From Candidatus Sumerlaeota bacterium (GTDB lineage: Bacteria > Sumerlaeota > T1SED10-198M), in assembly GCA_003554345.1 (NCBI GenBank), contig PWGE01000110.1, positions 1-8,133 of the forward strand: 8,133 nt of DNA, in the 5' to 3' direction. The translations under genes were made by a program, and so were the position numbers. Within the stretch, counting starts at the first letter, position 1, and the number at the start of each line of letters is the position of its first letter. Under the pieces are notes generated by a model. It ran no database searches. It was given only the letters and a program-made list of their open reading frames with translations, and was not told the origin of the DNA. This document shows, piece after piece, positions 7,401 to 8,133 of this stretch.

Positions 7401-8133
7401 GGAACAGCCTCTTCTGCATCAGCCCAGTCAACGTCAATACTAATCGTACTTTCCTCTTCTGAATCCAAATTCAGTAAATCAACCTCCACCAGTTCCGGAA
7501 AAGGAATATCCTCATAATCTGTGCCAAATTCAACTTCTATATCTTTAATTTCATGGACATTGGTAATTTCTAATATCGGCCACGGAATGGCTTTGTCTAC
7601 AATATCCTGGTCCAGTTCATCAGCTTTTTCCAGGGCTTGACTTATATCCTGATAAATATGATATTGCAAGCCATAACTACCTATCTCAACGTATTTTTCA
7701 CCACTAACAACGCCTAGAATTGGGCCTCCATCTACATAGGTATATAAAGCATCGTCAAATTCCAAATGATAAGCCAGACCCCACCTACCGATAAGTGCTT
7801 CAACATATAATACATTTTCTTCTTTTTCAAGAACTACTGCATCAATTCCTCCTGTGTTTTGTATCTCTCTTTCATTTTCCCGGGATCTTCTTAAATTTTC
7901 TGCTGAAGAAGTGGAGTTATTGATATCATCTTTAATTCTTACCCCAAACGCCAGTATCTCTTCTTCGCTATAAAACTGCACATCGCTTGTAAAAAACTCC
8001 TCTGTATCCTCAAGATAGTCCATTTCAAAAACCACTTCCCCTTCATGGAGAAGTTCTAATTCGTCTTCCGTTGTAGCTCCAAGCTCTTCCTGGGCGGTAT
8101 TAAATGGAATTGCTACATTATAAACACCTGCAA
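4154..8133 (-). CDS. Gene B: Big_4 / tandem beta-helix acidic surface protein (5' end outside window)
   Basis: The open frame continues from the TAA at 4154-4156 to the right edge, 1325 codons in the window. A GTG at 8033-8035 could be read as a start, but the frame stays open upstream and the 32 codons before it match the NVIIP module of gene A, so the true start is outside. Numbering from that GTG: rest of NVIIP module (to 38), YVDGGP/SGEKYVEIGSYG domain (62-149), Big_4-like Ig domain ending SYTFEGEL (152-231), carboxypeptidase-regulatory-like domain (253-331), two copies of an unnamed unit beginning AALE (337-488 and 489-633), a divergent InlB-B/bacterial-repeat domain with GYQVAEWKVN (635-718), two beta-helix repeats (721-964 and 965-1205), and a C-terminal NVIIP module. 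It is strongly acidic and has no cysteine. The C-terminus ends QVQVKK with no LPXTG or SLH-like anchor, so any anchor would be at the unseen N-terminus. A secreted adhesin or structural role is inferred. Confidence 0.93.
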   Translation of the reverse strand, partial: AGVYNVAIPFNTAQEELGATTEDELELLHEGEVVFEMDYLEDTEEFFTSDVQFYSEEEILAFGVRIKDDINNSTSSAENLRRSRENEREIQNTGGIDAVVLEKEENVLYVEALIGRWGLAYHLEFDDALYTYVDGGPILGVVSGEKYVEIGSYGLQYHIYQDISQALEKADELDQDIVDKAIPWPILEITNVHEIKDIEVEFGTDYEDIPFPELVEVDLLNLDSEEESTISIDVDWADAEEAVPPYDSEEPGSYTFEGELINLPESVLNPDDLTASMDVIVEEKAEYTVTFIEEEGLEGVTIQIYSDTEYSELVESVVTDEDGEAATDLEVGEYWFTADKEEYVQYEGSFEVVEAEKEVTFAMVSLEDAALEDLIENTEISLSVKENIMTAVVTYPESIDEVLEDYKADALISSDQAFPAGTQVYIEYNDEPVGTAHFNREVDSTYLSALLTAAGFPIEVRTPITGHEGREDTWSFTVTLPEGEEIDSNIQVAALVSDDGFVTETVTAEDSSDLILPTESAALEYLIAHTDLEMTVIDEAISATVTYPEFIPLVLESYMTDALIESDEEFVAGTTVEIEGIGEATLDEATESIYLSELMIKAGVDEEDVRTSIVGHAGMEDEWILTIELPDGEGIDTTIYVESRVSDDEFATVETLADASSAFEVVPRHTVTFTHPEHGELTAEVDDVAITSGDEIKSGKDVVFTVEPDFGYQVAEWKVNDEVIDGETDLIYTYQNLDNDIDVEVVLAVAEEITVANYEQLSWALDQEEVETIIVAENIDFGESLTINRGVTVKAAQEGITLSGNDRIGLNSEDVIRLEGLSIDTLNPLRLVSQNNEVIENTFVGGGTAISVRANDNLIQDNVIEGQATGTEEILSAIIVREDVGDSPIIDITGNTVVNNDIALQFQHDETYADITGITVTGNDFSTDKQIPLNGTEVYPNVMMVRADDPTSPVDQEDLLDYIFTPEQDNTFNENAQVITDPETGSVFLIGAFTDTITVTNLTELQFALAQDVFETIIVAENINFGSSLTINRGVTVKAVEEGVTLSGNDRIGLNSEDIIRLEGLTIDTPNPLRLVSENNEVIENTFVGGGTAISVRANNNLIQDNIIDGQAVGTEEILSAIIVREDVGDSPIIEITGNTVINNDIALQFQHDATYADISAITVTDNDFSTDKVIELNGNHLYANVMAVDAEFKQNPVDQQALLNYIFDATQNNTFNENAQVITDPDTEHTFIIAALLTVADLNGEIETVVEGLVNVIIPFTEAEQVLGVSAEDELELLENGEYVASMEYVDSESSGRDYDAFVAFGLQPYSEEEALTLQVQVKK
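4421..5143 (-). repeat. Tandem beta-helix repeat, copy 2 (gene B)
   Basis: This is the second copy, 723 bp (241 residues), beginning ITVTNLTEL. By eye roughly three quarters of residues match copy 1. The middle, from the NRGVTVKA segment to ALQFQHD, is nearly identical, while the first ~20 residues and last ~60 differ much more. At DNA level a 65-bp stretch (4728-4792) is identical to 5460-5524, exactly 732 bases away. Confidence 0.88.
5144..5875 (-). repeat. Tandem beta-helix repeat, copy 1 (gene B)
   Basis: This 732-bp coding repeat (244 residues) is followed directly by a second copy. It begins ITVANYEQL, continues ETIIVAENIDFG and SLTINRGVTVKA, and contains short strand-and-turn rungs such as NNEVIENTFVGGG and NNDIALQF, typical of a right-handed parallel beta-helix. 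It ends with an NTFNENAQVITDP segment. Unlike the helices of gene A it has no NWWG cap. The solenoid fold is inferred from the Asn/Val/Ile rung pattern. Confidence 0.88.
6137..6571 (-). repeat. Unnamed ~150-residue unit R2 (gene B)
   Basis: This is the second copy of the R1 unit, 145 residues. Landmarks align in order: AALEYLIAHT, SATVTYPEFI, TDALIESD, AGTTVEIE, YLSELMIKAG, VRTSIVGHAG, W.LTIELPDGEGID and VSDDEFATVET. Identity to R1 is clearly lower than between the two beta-helix copies, so this duplication is older. It leads directly into the InlB-B-like domain. Confidence 0.75.
6572..7027 (-). repeat. Unnamed ~150-residue unit R1 (gene B)
   Basis: This is the first of two adjacent divergent copies of a unit I do not recognise. 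It encodes AALEDLIENTEISLSV, then TAVVTYPESI, ADALISSD, AGTQVYIE, YLSALLTAAG, VRTPITGHEG, W.F.V.LPEGEEID and VSDDGFVTETV. The alternation of a short helix-like N-terminal part and a strand-rich remainder suggests an extracellular domain. It lies between a carboxypeptidase-regulatory-like domain and unit R2. Confidence 0.75.
7340..8131 (-). repeat. Block shared with gene A: NVIIP + YVDGGP domain + Big_4 (gene B copy)
   Basis: This block of about 264 residues aligns throughout with 2232-3059 in gene A. Anchors are YVDGGP, SGEKYVEIGSYG, PWPILE, DIEV.F.TDY..IPFP, and YTFEG near the end. The middle domain (7852-7589) has no family name known to me. In gene B the block is followed by a carboxypeptidase-regulatory-like domain, in gene A by a beta-helix, which shows domain exchange after duplication. 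Confidence 0.85.
7922..8131 (-). repeat. NVIIP module copy at upstream edge of gene B (partial)
   Basis: Reading in frame from the right edge gives AGVYNVAIPFNTAQEELGA, EDELELL, MDYLEDTEEFFTSDV and YSEEEILAFGVRIKDD. This aligns with the other two copies and shows that the coding frame extends beyond the window. The first part of the module lies outside. Confidence 0.82.

Noticed and set aside
8033-8035. GTG as the start codon of gene B
   Set aside because: The frame is open to the window edge and the 32 upstream codons align with the NVIIP module, so it is an internal Val.

Overview
The window contains two very large, modular, predicted secreted or surface proteins. Both are encoded on the minus strand, head to tail, and both are cut by a window edge. 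Gene B (upstream in transcription) enters from beyond base 8133 and stops at 4154. Gene A starts at 4079 and runs off at base 1. Each has more than 1300 codons inside the window and together they fill all but 74 bases. I see no RNA gene, transposase, CRISPR array or enzyme gene.

Organism: a bacterium is most likely. Gene A has a strong AAGGAG ribosome binding site, a Lys-Lys-led Sec signal peptide and a sigma70-like promoter. Base composition is moderately low in GC. Both proteins are very rich in Asp and Glu and poor in Lys and Arg, and gene B has no cysteine in its visible part. This would fit a halophilic or haloalkaliphilic anaerobe of the Bacillota/Halanaerobiales kind, but that is only an inference; a salt-adapted archaeon or a calcium-binding surface protein in another group is not excluded.

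Layout (transcription order, right to left). Gene B: partial 'NVIIP' module (8131-7922), an unnamed conserved domain carrying YVDGGP and SGEKYVEIGSYG (7852-7589), a Big_4-like Ig domain (7582-7343), a carboxypeptidase-regulatory-like beta-sandwich (7279-7043), two copies of an unnamed ~150-residue unit (7027-6137), a divergent InlB-B/bacterial-repeat domain (6133-5882), two tandem ~243-residue right-handed beta-helix repeats (5875-4421), and a second NVIIP module at the C-terminus. Then a 74-bp gap with a promoter candidate. Gene A: signal peptide, GLUG-motif domain (to about 3240), NVIIP module, the same unnamed domain and Big_4 domain as gene B, a first NosD-type beta-helix, a PKD domain, a second beta-helix, and the first residues of another PKD domain at the window edge.

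The two genes are shuffled paralogues. They share a block of about 275 residues (NVIIP module, YVDGGP domain, Big_4) but carry different repeats after it. The likely role is a long, rod-like cell-surface or extracellular adhesin or polysaccharide-binding protein; no catalytic motif was seen and the real ligand is unknown.
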